Shown piece by piece: positions 15,265-22,704 of a stretch of 32,387 bases of DNA. The position numbers and the translations under genes are program-made. Position 1 is the stretch's first letter; each line of letters begins with the position of its first letter. Below the pieces are notes generated by a model. The model saw nothing but the letters and a program-made list of their open reading frames with translations, was not told the DNA's origin and did no database searches. The stretch spans positions 1-32,387 of the forward strand of contig DATHVR010000115.1 in NCBI GenBank assembly GCA_035461175.1, written 5' to 3'. This stretch comes from DATHVR01 sp035461175 (lineage in GTDB: Bacteria > Actinomycetota > Acidimicrobiia > Spongiisociales > ZC4RG35).

Positions 15265-15938
15265 GCCGTGGTCCGGTATCCGAACCCCCGCACGGTTTCG
15301 ATCAGTTGCGGCCGTGACGGTTCCAGTTCCAGCTTCGAGCGCAAGCGCTGGATGGCGACGTCGACCAGACGCGTGTCGCCGGTGGCGGGGTAGTCCCATA
15401 CGTTTTCGAGCAGCAGTTCCCGGGTGAAGACCCGGCCGGGGGAGCCGGCCAGTTCGACGAGGAGGCGGAACTCGGTAGGGGAGAGGTCGATTTCCTCGCT
15501 TCCCCGCGTGACCCGGTGGGCGGCTACATCGATGTCGACGTCCCCGATACGCAGGCGCTCCTGCTCGGGATCACGCCGCGCCCGCCGCAGGGCGGCTCGC
15601 AGGCGGGCGAGCAGGATCGGCATCTCGAAGGGCTTGGTGATGTAGTCGTCCGCGCCCAATTCGAGGCCCACCACGATGTCGGAGGTGCCGTCCCGGGCCG
15701 TCACCATCAACACCGGGGTGGAGGAGAGGGCGCGGATCGACCGCAACACCTCCAGCCCGTCCCGTTTGGGGAGCATCACATCGAGCAACACGGCGTCGGG
15801 GCGATCGGCCCGAAACCTCGCCATCGCCTCGTCGCCGTCGGCGGCGGTCACCACCGAGAAGCCGGCATCAGCCAGCGCCATCCGGGTGGTTTCCCGGATC
15901 GAGCGGTCGTCTTCAACCACCAGGATGAGTCCATGCAC
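15261..15938 (-). CDS. OmpR-family response regulator, MtrA-like
   Basis: The 225-residue protein has a receiver domain with acidic pocket E9-D10-D11, phospho-acceptor Asp53 (LLDVMLP), Thr80 and Lys102 (ITKPFE). A winged-helix DNA-binding domain follows (about 130-222: LSPTEFRLLVELAGSPGRVFTRELLLENVWDY, DTRLVDVAIQRLRSKLE, VRGFGYRT). The start is GTG at 15938, supported by a TACGCT box 6 nt upstream and by the family start; the nearby ATG is out of frame. It leads the operon with the sensor kinase and GerMN lipoprotein. MtrA in other actinobacteria controls cell-wall and division genes; the divergent ddl gene here makes a cell-wall link attractive but unproven. Confidence 0.92.
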   Translation of the reverse strand: MHGLILVVEDDRSIRETTRMALADAGFSVVTAADGDEAMARFRADRPDAVLLDVMLPKRDGLEVLRSIRALSSTPVLMVTARDGTSDIVVGLELGADDYITKPFEMPILLARLRAALRRARRDPEQERLRIGDVDIDVAAHRVTRGSEEIDLSPTEFRLLVELAGSPGRVFTRELLLENVWDYPATGDTRLVDVAIQRLRSKLELEPSRPQLIETVRGFGYRTTA

Positions 15939-15944
15939 GCCACC

Positions 15945-15950
15945 AGCGTA
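15945..15950 (-). promoter_or_regulatory. -10 box TACGCT for the response regulator operon
   Basis: On the minus strand TACGCT lies only 6 nt before the GTG start at 15938, too close for a ribosome binding site, so the operon mRNA is probably leaderless. Confidence 0.5.
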
Positions 15951-15980
15951 TGTTGTGCTGCCTGGTCGGCGGTGTTTTTG

Positions 15981-16082
15981 GTCGGGCGACTTCGGGGCCG
16001 GCTTCGCCTGGCTGAGCCCGTCGGCTGGCGCGTCTCGTGACTTGTTCAGGGCCGTGCCCCGAACAGACGCCGGTCGCCCGAC
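15981..16082 (+). repeat. About 100-bp palindromic repeat, degenerate copy F
   Basis: A 102-bp copy with perfect 10-bp terminal inverted repeats GTCGGGCGAC/GTCGCCCGAC. Its inner hairpin has one mismatch (GTTCAGGGC against GCCCCGAAC) and its central loop is unlike copies B-D. It sits between the divergent response regulator and ddl promoters and is followed by GCTGCCGCCCT, which also flanks copies A and E. The ends are better conserved than the loop. Confidence 0.8.
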
Positions 16083-16234
16083 TGCTGCCGCCCTGTGCTT
16101 ACGGTCACCCGAGTCTGGCTTCCGACTTCCGACTCTCGCCCTGATTCCCGGCGGCTGCCACCCCTGAGTCAGCGTCGACCGACAGCTGCCACTCCGTGCT
16201 CGACATGGTTACCGGCTGGATGGTTGGAGCGCCG

Positions 16235-16240
16235 TACCAT
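16235..16240 (+). promoter_or_regulatory. -10 box TACCAT for ddl
   Basis: TACCAT lies 7 nt before the ATG at 16248 with no Shine-Dalgarno sequence, indicating a leaderless transcript. Confidence 0.5.
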
Positions 16241-16247
16241 CACCGCC

Positions 16248-17330
16248 ATGACTACCGCAGCTGTCCTCTTCGGTGGACCCAGCGATGAACACGACATTTC
16301 GATCCTGACCGGCCTTCAGGTCGCCCGGGCCCTGCCCGGTGATCCTCCCGCCCTCTATTGGTCCAAGGCGGGGGAGTGGTTCCGCGTCGACGCTGATGCC
16401 GAGGCGGCGGACTTCGTCGACGGCGTCCCGCGCAAGGCACGTGAGGCCGGATTCGTGGCCTCGCCCGGCGGAGGGTTCATCTTCAAGCGCAAGCCGATTC
16501 CCCTCGACGTGGCGGTCATCGCCTGTCACGGCGGCCCGGGTGAGGACGGGACCTTGCAGGGGGCCCTCGATCTGGCCCGCATCCGCTATACCGGTCCGGG
16601 GCAATCGGCATCGGCACTGGGGATGGACAAGTTCGCATTCGGGGCTGCCATGCGGGCGGCCGGACTACCCAGCCTGGACCGGATCTTGGTCGGCCGGGGT
16701 AGCGGAACGCCGGCGAGTTTCCCCGGCCCCTACATCGTCAAGCCCCGTTTCGGCGGCTCTTCGATCGGAATCGAGGTGGCCGAGAATTGGGGCACGGTCC
16801 AGGCGCTGGTGGATTCGTCGCCCTATTTCGCCGACGGCGGAGTGGTCGAGCCCTTCATGGGAGGCAGTCGCGACCTCCAGGTCGGGGTCCGAACCCACCC
16901 CTCTCTTGAGCTATCGGCGATCGAGGCCCCCGCGCGGGCGGAAGGGAGCGGCATCTACGGCTACGACCAGAAGTATCTGGCCTGGGGCGGTGAAGTGTCG
17001 GGCGGAAGGGAGTTGCCCGCCCAGGTCGATGAAGAGGTCGGTCGCCGTCTGCGGGACCTGGCCGAGCAGGTAGCCATCGTGGCCGGTGTACGAGGCATCG
17101 CCCGGATCGACTTCCTGGAAAAGGACGGGGAGCTGTGGGTCAACGAGATCAACACCATCCCGGGCTCGATGGCCGCCTACCTGTGGATCGACCCGGCACG
17201 GAGCCGGGCCGAACTGTTCGGTGACATGGTGGCGGAAGCGGCGGCAGGATCGGTCCGCACCTACTCGACCGCCGGGTCCGACGGCACCGCTCTCCGCAGC
17301 GCCGGGACGATTGCCTCCAAGCTGGGCTGA
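16248..17330 (+). CDS. ddl: D-alanine--D-alanine ligase (ATP-grasp)
   Basis: The 360-residue enzyme should join two D-alanines with ATP for peptidoglycan precursor synthesis in the cytoplasm. It shows the N-terminal VLFGGPSDEHDISILTG, the CHGGPGEDGTLQGALDL motif, LGMDKFAFGAAMRAAGLPS, the ATP-grasp segment YIVKPRFGGSSIGIEV and the metal-binding RIDFLEKDGELWVNEINTIPGSM. These cover the complete set of Ddl motifs, and the length is normal. The ATG at 16248 is preferred to upstream frames because the family begins with this strand and TACCAT lies 7 nt upstream. Its product is the substrate of MurF, and a MurF-like gene lies nearby on the same strand. It converges on the Lrp-like gene across an inverted repeat. 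Confidence 0.92.
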   Translation: MTTAAVLFGGPSDEHDISILTGLQVARALPGDPPALYWSKAGEWFRVDADAEAADFVDGVPRKAREAGFVASPGGGFIFKRKPIPLDVAVIACHGGPGEDGTLQGALDLARIRYTGPGQSASALGMDKFAFGAAMRAAGLPSLDRILVGRGSGTPASFPGPYIVKPRFGGSSIGIEVAENWGTVQALVDSSPYFADGGVVEPFMGGSRDLQVGVRTHPSLELSAIEAPARAEGSGIYGYDQKYLAWGGEVSGGRELPAQVDEEVGRRLRDLAEQVAIVAGVRGIARIDFLEKDGELWVNEINTIPGSMAAYLWIDPARSRAELFGDMVAEAAAGSVRTYSTAGSDGTALRSAGTIASKLG

Positions 17331-17335
17331 GCGAA

Positions 17336-17402
17336 CCGTCCCGGCCCGCGCCCCCCTACGCCGCCATGACGGCTCGTGGTTACTGACGGCCGACCGGGAC
17401 GG
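17336..17402. terminator. Possible two-way terminator between ddl and the Lrp-like gene
   Basis: CCGTCCCGG (17336-17344) and CCGGGACGG (17394-17402) form a perfect 9-bp inverted repeat, with an inner GCCG/CGGC stem near 17360-17373. It fills the convergent gap. There is no T tract and the loop is long, so termination is only a guess. Confidence 0.35.
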
Positions 17403-17405
17403 ACC

Positions 17406-17639
17406 TTAGAGGTTCACCACCGGGCAGGTGAGGGTTCGGGTGATGCCCTCGATGGCCTGGATCCTCGCCACGACCAGCTTGCCCAGCGCGTCGACGTCGT
17501 CGGCGCTGGCCTTCACGATCACGTCGTACGGTCCGGTGACGTCGTCGGCGTTGTTGACGCCGGGGATCCCCCTCACCTCGTCGGCAACCAGGGCTGCCTT
17601 TCCGACCTCGGTCTGGATCAGCACGTAGGCCTCAACCAC
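17406..17639 (-). CDS. Lrp/AsnC ligand-binding domain protein (stand-alone RAM domain)
   Basis: The 77-residue protein (VVEAYVLIQTEVGKAALVADEVRGIPGV..., GPYDVIVKASADD, ending TRTLTCPVVNL) is only the effector-binding, oligomerising half of Lrp/AsnC regulators and lacks the helix-turn-helix. Such stand-alone proteins form multimers and bind amino acids or modulate full-length Lrp proteins. The GTG at 17639 is chosen because AGGAGG lies just upstream (17643-17649) and the domain begins here; a longer in-frame extension has no homology. TATAGT at 17668-17673 on the minus strand is a likely -10 box, so this gene, unlike several neighbours, has a short leader. Confidence 0.87.
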   Translation of the reverse strand: MVEAYVLIQTEVGKAALVADEVRGIPGVNNADDVTGPYDVIVKASADDVDALGKLVVARIQAIEGITRTLTCPVVNL

Positions 17640-17794
17640 TAACCCTCCTGTTGTCTCGGGTGGCGGACTATACCGGCCGCCTCGGGGCCGTGCTCGGGAG
17701 AGAGAAGGTATCGAGGACATTGGACCCTGGCGCCGCCACCCGGCCCTCCCTAGCCTCGGTCCCGTATTCAGAATTCGGCTGGAAGGAGCAGCCC

Positions 17795-18352
17795 ATGAAG
17801 GTTTTGATCACCTACGCCAGCCGCCACGGCTCCACGGCCGGGATCGCCGAACGGGTGGCGGATGTCATTGGCCGGGCCGGCCTCACCGTCGAACTTCAGG
17901 AGGTCGAAGCGGTCACCGATCCCGAGTCTTACGACGCCTTTGTGATCGGAGGCGCCGCCTACATGTTCCACTGGCTTCGACCGGTCACCGCCTTCGTGAA
18001 GCACAACCGTCGCCTGCTGTCACGACGCCCGACATGGCTGTTCAGCAGTGGACCACTCGGCACGGATCTGGTCGACGACGAAGGCCAGGACGTCCTAGAG
18101 GCATCCCGCCCCAGGGAGTTCACCGAGCTCGAGGACATGGTCTCTCCTCGCGGGACCATGGTGTTCTTCGGTGCCTGGGACCCCGAAGAGCCGCCGGTAG
18201 GCATCGGGGAGCGCCTGGTGAGAATGATGCCGGCCGCGCGCGAGGCGCTCCCGACGGGTGACTTCCGGGATTGGGAGGCCATCGAGGAGTGGGCGAACGA
18301 GATCGCCGGCTATCTCAAGGGGCTGGCCGCTACATCTGCCGTGTGCGGCTGA
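17795..18352 (+). CDS. Flavodoxin-domain protein, HemG-like
   Basis: The 185-residue protein starts with the FMN phosphate-binding loop ITYASRHGSTAGIAERVADVI, followed by FVIGGAAYMFHWLRPVTAFVKHNRRLLSRRPTWLFSSGPLG. These are typical of the flavodoxin family that includes the menaquinone-dependent protoporphyrinogen oxidase HemG. The C-terminal half carries the less conserved GTMVFFGAWDPEEPP segment. No haem gene is adjacent, so a general redox role is as likely as haem synthesis. AAGGAG precedes the ATG at 17795. It converges on the small gene at 18369 with a 16-bp gap. Confidence 0.83.
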   Translation: MKVLITYASRHGSTAGIAERVADVIGRAGLTVELQEVEAVTDPESYDAFVIGGAAYMFHWLRPVTAFVKHNRRLLSRRPTWLFSSGPLGTDLVDDEGQDVLEASRPREFTELEDMVSPRGTMVFFGAWDPEEPPVGIGERLVRMMPAAREALPTGDFRDWEAIEEWANEIAGYLKGLAATSAVCG

Positions 18353-18368
18353 GAATCGACAGGGGCGG

Positions 18369-18587
18369 TTAGTAGATGTCCTGGCCGAGTCGGAGCGAAG
18401 ATGCGTAGTTGGCACCGTTCTCCTCGGTCATCTCGAAGATGATCCGCTGACCCTGGCGCAAGGTGCGGAACACCGATCCGGCCAGCGACCCCGGTCGCAG
18501 ATACACCTCGGAGCGGTCGTCGTCGCGAACGACTACCCCCACACCGGTGGCGGGGTCGTAGGTCTGGACGACACCCTGGAGGGCCAC
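18369..18587 (-). CDS. Small OB/cold-shock-like protein
   Basis: The 72-residue protein (VALQGVVQTYDPATGVGVVVRDDDRSEVYLRPGSL..., ending SSLRLGQDIY) has the size and strand pattern of a cold-shock/OB fold: a GVVQTYDPATGVGVV first hairpin, then QGQRIIFEMTEENGANYA. It is divergent from classical CspA: the KGFGFI RNA-binding motif is replaced by TGVGVV. The GTG at 18587 is chosen because it follows the rpmB stop by 2 nt and the domain begins here; the longer frame would overlap rpmB. Being joined to rpmB suggests an RNA or ribosome-related role. This assignment is structural inference. Confidence 0.65.
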   Translation of the reverse strand: MALQGVVQTYDPATGVGVVVRDDDRSEVYLRPGSLAGSVFRTLRQGQRIIFEMTEENGANYASSLRLGQDIY

Positions 18588-18589
18588 GC

Positions 18590-18778
18590 TCAGGCCTTCT
18601 CCACCTTGCCGGCGCGAATGCAGGATGTGCAGACGCGGGCGCGACGGGTGTTGGAGCCGTGGCGGACTCGGATGCGCTGGATATTGGGGAGCCAGCGTCG
18701 GTTGTTGCGCTTGTGGGAGAAGCTCACGGACTTGCCGTAGCTGGGCCCCTTCCCACACACTTCACAGTGATACGACAT
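18590..18778 (-). CDS. rpmB: 50S ribosomal protein bL28
   Basis: The 62-residue protein (MSYHCEVCGKGPSYGKSVSFSHKRNNRRWLPNIQRIRV...) is a bL28 of the zinc-ribbon (C+) form with Cys5-x-x-Cys8 and Cys50-x-x-Cys53. It belongs to the large ribosomal subunit. AGGAG lies before the ATG, and TATCCT (18809-18814, minus strand) is a likely -10 box about 30 nt upstream. It diverges from the FakA-like gene, a common actinobacterial arrangement, and is followed after 2 nt by a small OB-like gene. Confidence 0.95.
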   Translation of the reverse strand: MSYHCEVCGKGPSYGKSVSFSHKRNNRRWLPNIQRIRVRHGSNTRRARVCTSCIRAGKVEKA

Positions 18779-18936
18779 GGAAAAGAAAACTCCTGGGGGA
18801 ACTCGAAAAGGATACCCGTCCGGGCGGATGTGAGCGAATCACCCAACGGACGGAGCCCCGGGTGAGAAGCGTATCCGGCCTGGTGTTGTCATCTGCGGCC
18901 GAAGGGCCCGCGGCGGGCGGCGAGCGAGGGGCGATG

Positions 18937-18942
18937 TATGCT
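18937..18942 (+). promoter_or_regulatory. -10 box TATGCT for the FakA-like gene
   Basis: TATGCT lies 8 nt before the GTG at 18951, with no Shine-Dalgarno. This supports 18951 as a genuine gene start rather than the inside of a longer gene. Confidence 0.5.
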
Positions 18943-18950
18943 CCCGCCCC

Positions 18951-19916
18951 GTGAGCCCATCAGCCCCAGACCGAGGTCCTCGCTACGAGGTGATGTTCTT
19001 TCTCGAGTCCGAAGATACCGAGATGGAGACCTTCCGGCAGCGTTGGGACCTGCTCGGTGAGGACGTCGCCATCGAAGGCGAGGACGGGCTGTGGAACTGC
19101 CACATCCATACCGACGACATCGGCGGGTGCATCGAGGCAGGGATCGAGGCCGGCCGTCCCCGCCGCATCCGGATCCGCGACCTGTACGAGGAGGTGGGCG
19201 AACTCGAGGCCGACCTCGAGGCGGGCGCATTCAGCCCGCTGTCGTCGGTCCTGGACGCCCCGATCGGAGTGGTGGCGGTGACTGAGGGCAAAGGTCTGGT
19301 GGAGCGCTTTCGCCAGCTCGGTGTCCAGCAGATAGTCCCCGGCGGCCGCGCCGGTGGGCCCTCGCGTGAGGATCTGCTGGCCGCCGTCGACGAAGCCCCC
19401 GCCGACAGCCTGATCGTGCTTCCTAACGATGTCGGCACGGTCCCTATCGCCGAACAGCTGAACGCTCTCACGACCAAGACCGTGGCGGTTGTTCCCACCC
19501 GGAGTATCGCCCAGGGGCTGGCGGCGATGCTGGGCTACGTGCCCGGGGCCGACGACCTGGATGCTCAACTGGAGGACATGGCCGTGGCTGCCGGGGCGAT
19601 CGAGTTCGGCGAGGTGGCCCGCGCCACCCGTGAGGCGTCGGTCGATGGCTGGCGGGTTATGTCGGGTGACTGGCTCGGTATCGCCGATGGCCGGGTCGTA
19701 GTCGTCGACCCGGACCGGTTCTCCACCCTGCGTGGCCTGGCGGCTGCCATTCTCCCCACCCAGGCTGCCCGCCTCACGGTCTACACCGGGGCCGGCTCCC
19801 AGCGAGCGGACATCAAGGCGCTGGAGGCGTGGGTCGGCGAGACTCATCCGGCGGTGCAGGTGATGGCGGTCGACGGCGGTCACAAGTCGCTTCCCTACCT
19901 GGTGGTCGTGGAGTGA
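18951..19916 (+). CDS. FakA/YloV-like protein lacking the N-terminal DhaL kinase domain
   Basis: The 321-residue protein matches only the middle and C-terminal parts of fatty-acid kinase FakA (DAK2/YloV family, usually about 550 residues). The middle domain (about 10-85) shows RYEVMFFLE, GLWNCHIHTDD with the paired histidines (51, 53), and IGGCIEAGIEAG. The C-terminal domain follows: APIGVVAVTEGKGLVERFRQLG, SLIVLPNDVGTVPIAEQL, VAVVPTRSIAQGLAAMLGY and TVYTGAGSQRADIKALEAWV. The N-terminal DhaL domain that binds ATP is absent, and the upstream DNA is the divergent rpmB promoter, so it has not simply been missed. Without DhaL the protein should not be a kinase by itself. The gene ends 4 bp before recG, the usual neighbour of full-length fakA. 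Confidence 0.85.
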   Translation: MSPSAPDRGPRYEVMFFLESEDTEMETFRQRWDLLGEDVAIEGEDGLWNCHIHTDDIGGCIEAGIEAGRPRRIRIRDLYEEVGELEADLEAGAFSPLSSVLDAPIGVVAVTEGKGLVERFRQLGVQQIVPGGRAGGPSREDLLAAVDEAPADSLIVLPNDVGTVPIAEQLNALTTKTVAVVPTRSIAQGLAAMLGYVPGADDLDAQLEDMAVAAGAIEFGEVARATREASVDGWRVMSGDWLGIADGRVVVVDPDRFSTLRGLAAAILPTQAARLTVYTGAGSQRADIKALEAWVGETHPAVQVMAVDGGHKSLPYLVVVE

Positions 19917-19920
19917 GGCT

Positions 19921-22098
19921 GTGGCGACATTGAGCCGCCTGGCGGAGAAGCAGGTCGGCGAGGTGAAAGGCCTGTCTGGTCGACGAGGTCAGGCCCTGCA
20001 CAAAGCCGGCATCCATACCGTGGCCGACCTGCTCATGCATGTGCCCCGCACTTACATCGACCGGTCGACGAGCGTCCGGATCGCCGATGCACCCATCGGC
20101 GAGGAGATCACGCTGATCGTCAGGGTCAACTCGGTCTCGGTCCGCCGCCCGCGCCGGAACCTGACGATCATCGAGGCCGTGGTGTCCGACGAAACCGGGC
20201 GCATGAAGGTGGTCTGGTTCAACCAGACCTTTCGGGCCCGACAGCTATCGACCGACTCGGAGGTTGCCCTTTCGGGGAAGGTCGAGGTCTTCAAGGGACG
20301 TCGGCAGATGAAGGCCCCCGATGCCGATCTGCTCTCTTCCAAGACGGAGTCCTTGGTGGTGGGGCGAATCGTGCCGATCCATCCCGCCGTCGGGGAGGCA
20401 ACTGCCGGAGTGATGAGACGGGCGATCCACAACGCCCTCACTCGCAGCCGTCCGATTCCCGACACGGTGCCACCCGAGATAGCGGCGCTGGCGGAAGTGG
20501 CCGATCGAGATTGGGCGTTCGGAGCCATCCATTTCCCCGACGACCTCGACCAGGTGCCAACGGCCCGAGACCGGCTGGCCTTCGACGAGCTGTTCCGGCT
20601 GGAGGTGGCCCTGGCAGCGCAGAAGAAGAGCCAGGAGGCCTCCTCACAGGGACTCGCCCATCCGTCCCCGGGAGAGCTGCCGCGTCGTTTCCTCGCCGGG
20701 CTGCCGTTCGCTCTCACCTCCGCCCAGGAGCGGGTGTTGGGAGAGATCAGCGCCGATCTCTCCCGGCCTCATGCCATGCACCGGCTCCTCCAGGGCGAGG
20801 TCGGTTCCGGGAAAACGGTGGTGGCGGTGGCCACCCTGCTGGTCGGAATCGAAGGCGGCTACCAGGGGGCGGTGATGGCTCCCACCGAGGTGCTGGCCGA
20901 ACAGCACTACCTGGGAATCTGTGCGCTGCTGGCCAGCGCAGGGCTCGATCCCGAGGTGGAAGGTGAGGGGGCCGCGCTGGGCATGACCTCGCTCTTCGAG
21001 GAGCCTGGCGGCCCCAGCGTGAGCGTCGCTTTGCTCACCGGTACGCGCGCACTGCTATCAAACCGGCCCGGTGCCTCCCGTCAGCAGGTGGTGGAGGCTA
21101 TCGCCACGGGAGGCGTGGACCTGGTGGTCGGAACCCACGCCCTGATTCAGGAAGGCGTCGAGTTCCATCGCCTCGGGGTGGCGGTGGTCGACGAGCAGCA
21201 CCGCTTCGGCGTCGCCCAGCGGGTCGAGCTACGGGACAAGGCCTCGGGAGTCGACCCCGATCTGCTGATCATGACCGCCACCCCGATTCCTCGCACTCTC
21301 TCCATGACCCTTTACGGCGACCTCGACATATCGAGCATCGACGAGATGCCACCCGGCCGTGAGGACGTCGCCACCACCGCACTTCCCTGGAGCCGCCAGT
21401 CCAAGGCGTGGGATCTCATCCGTCAGGAGGTGGCCGAGGGGCGACAGGCCTTTGTCGTCTGCCCGCTGGTGGAGGATTCGGAGAAGGTCGAAGCCGCCTC
21501 GGCGACCGCCGAGTACGAGCGTCTCTCAGCCGAGTTCGATGACCTCAGTGTCGGACTCATCCACGGCCAGCTGCATCCGCGTGACAAGGAGGATGTGATG
21601 GCCGCCTTCCGGGCGGGGGAGATCGACGTCCTCGTTTCCACCACTGTGATCGAGGTCGGAATCGACATCCCCAATGCCACGGTGACGGTGATCGAGGATG
21701 CCGACCGTTTCGGCCTTTCCCAGCTCCATCAGCTGCGGGGGCGGGTCGGACGCGGCAGCCATCCGGGAACCTGCGTGCTGCTGGCCGATCCGGCCACCGC
21801 CGAGGGAGAGGCCCGGATCAAGGCGATGATGCGTACCAACGATGGCTTCGAGCTGGCCAACGAGGATCTCCGCATCCGGGGGCAGGGCACCGTCTTCGGA
21901 ATGCGGCAATCGGGGATGACCGATCTGCGGCTGGCCGACATCCTGCGTGACGTGCACCTGCTCGAGATCGCCCGCCGGGAGGCATTCGCCCTGGTCGAGC
22001 GGGACCCGGATCTGAGCGGCTACCCGGAGTTGGCCGAGGAGATCGCGGCCCTGCTGGGTTCCGACGTGGAGTATCTCTTCACTCACGCCCGGGGCTAG
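19921..22098 (+). CDS. recG: ATP-dependent DNA helicase RecG
   Basis: The 725-residue helicase should remodel stalled replication forks and Holliday junctions. It has an N-terminal wedge/OB domain (about 40-150: TYIDRSTSVRIADAP, LTIIEAVVSDETGRMKVVWFNQ), Walker A GEVGSGKT (292-299), PTEVLAEQH, DEQHRFG (424-430), TATPIPRT, and the second helicase half with VSTTVIEVGIDIPNAT, DADRFGLSQLHQLRGRVGRG and the DLRIRGQGTVFGMRQSG region. It is slightly longer than the typical 680-700 residues, with some extra sequence near 345-390. The start is GTG at 19921, 4 bp after the FakA-like stop, so the two are probably co-transcribed. Its stop is 1 bp from the end of the convergent DUF2237 gene. Confidence 0.95.
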   Translation: MATLSRLAEKQVGEVKGLSGRRGQALHKAGIHTVADLLMHVPRTYIDRSTSVRIADAPIGEEITLIVRVNSVSVRRPRRNLTIIEAVVSDETGRMKVVWFNQTFRARQLSTDSEVALSGKVEVFKGRRQMKAPDADLLSSKTESLVVGRIVPIHPAVGEATAGVMRRAIHNALTRSRPIPDTVPPEIAALAEVADRDWAFGAIHFPDDLDQVPTARDRLAFDELFRLEVALAAQKKSQEASSQGLAHPSPGELPRRFLAGLPFALTSAQERVLGEISADLSRPHAMHRLLQGEVGSGKTVVAVATLLVGIEGGYQGAVMAPTEVLAEQHYLGICALLASAGLDPEVEGEGAALGMTSLFEEPGGPSVSVALLTGTRALLSNRPGASRQQVVEAIATGGVDLVVGTHALIQEGVEFHRLGVAVVDEQHRFGVAQRVELRDKASGVDPDLLIMTATPIPRTLSMTLYGDLDISSIDEMPPGREDVATTALPWSRQSKAWDLIRQEVAEGRQAFVVCPLVEDSEKVEAASATAEYERLSAEFDDLSVGLIHGQLHPRDKEDVMAAFRAGEIDVLVSTTVIEVGIDIPNATVTVIEDADRFGLSQLHQLRGRVGRGSHPGTCVLLADPATAEGEARIKAMMRTNDGFELANEDLRIRGQGTVFGMRQSGMTDLRLADILRDVHLLEIARREAFALVERDPDLSGYPELAEEIAALLGSDVEYLFTHARG

Positions 22099-22099
22099 C

Positions 22100-22459
22100 T
22101 CAGAGGAGGGCGTGGGCCTTGAGATCCTCCAGGGCGCACACTTCCAGGGCAGCCTCGTGTGTGGAGGCCAGGATCACTTTCGGTGCCATCCCCGCCTCGA
22201 ATGCCTGCTGCCAGCGGGTGGCGACCAGACACCAGCGATCGCCGGCGGTCAGCCCTTCGAAGGCGAACTCAGGTCGGGGCGTCGACAGATCGTTGCCCAC
22301 CCGGCGGGAGAACTCCAGGAACTCCTCGGTCATCTCGGCACAGACGACGTGGCGTCCGATATCGTCCGGGCCGGTGTGGCACATCCCGTCGCGGTAGAAC
22401 CCGGTGACAGGATCGAGCGCACACGGCATCAGGGGCTCACCGAGGACATTGCGGGCCAT
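22100..22459 (-). CDS. DUF2237 family protein
   Basis: The 119-residue protein (MARNVLGEPLMPCALDPVTGFYRDGMCHTGPDD..., GRHVVCAEMTEEFLEFSRRVGNDLSTPRPEF, LTAGDRWCLVATRWQQAFEAGMAPKV) carries the whole DUF2237 pattern, including its conserved cysteines and GDRWCL. The family's function is unknown. The ATG at 22459 is chosen because the family starts MARNVLG and TACGCT lies 8 nt upstream. The gene sits in reverse between recG and rsmD, which otherwise form one plus-strand group, so rsmD probably needs its own promoter. Confidence 0.9.
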   Translation of the reverse strand: MARNVLGEPLMPCALDPVTGFYRDGMCHTGPDDIGRHVVCAEMTEEFLEFSRRVGNDLSTPRPEFAFEGLTAGDRWCLVATRWQQAFEAGMAPKVILASTHEAALEVCALEDLKAHALL

Positions 22460-22467
22460 CCCCGGGG

Positions 22468-22473
22468 AGCGTA
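22468..22473 (-). promoter_or_regulatory. -10 box TACGCT for the DUF2237 gene
   Basis: On the minus strand TACGCT lies 8 nt before the ATG at 22459 with a CCCCGGGG spacer and no Shine-Dalgarno. Confidence 0.5.
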
Positions 22474-22531
22474 GCGTTCGTCGCCGATATCGGGTCGTGA
22501 GCGGTGTGGGGTCATGGGCGGTATCGAGTAT

Positions 22532-22612
22532 TGAGTGGTGGGTTCTGAGTCGAACGATGTCTGCGGACGATCGGTATCCCGATCGTCGGCAACCGACCTC
22601 ACTCACCACTCA
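22532..22612. repeat. Nested inverted repeats in the DUF2237-rsmD gap
   Basis: An outer pair (TGAGTGGTG at 22532-22540, CACCACTCA at 22604-22612) encloses a perfect inner hairpin, GACGATCGG (22566-22574) and CCGATCGTC (22579-22587), on a 4-nt loop. CCGACCTC occurs three times downstream (near 22594, 22657 and 22685). It lies upstream of rsmD; whether it is regulatory or a decayed repeat cannot be told. Confidence 0.5.
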
Positions 22613-22704
22613 CGACACCCAGGCCCACGACGACCGGCTCCGGACGGGTAACTTCCGACCTCGACCCGACCACAGACTCCGGCCTCCGACCTCAGACCAG
22701 GATC

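Noticed and set aside
13876..15393. 505-codon plus-strand frame opposite the MtrB-like kinase
   Set aside because: Glycine/arginine/histidine-rich shadow frame; the opposite strand encodes a complete kinase.
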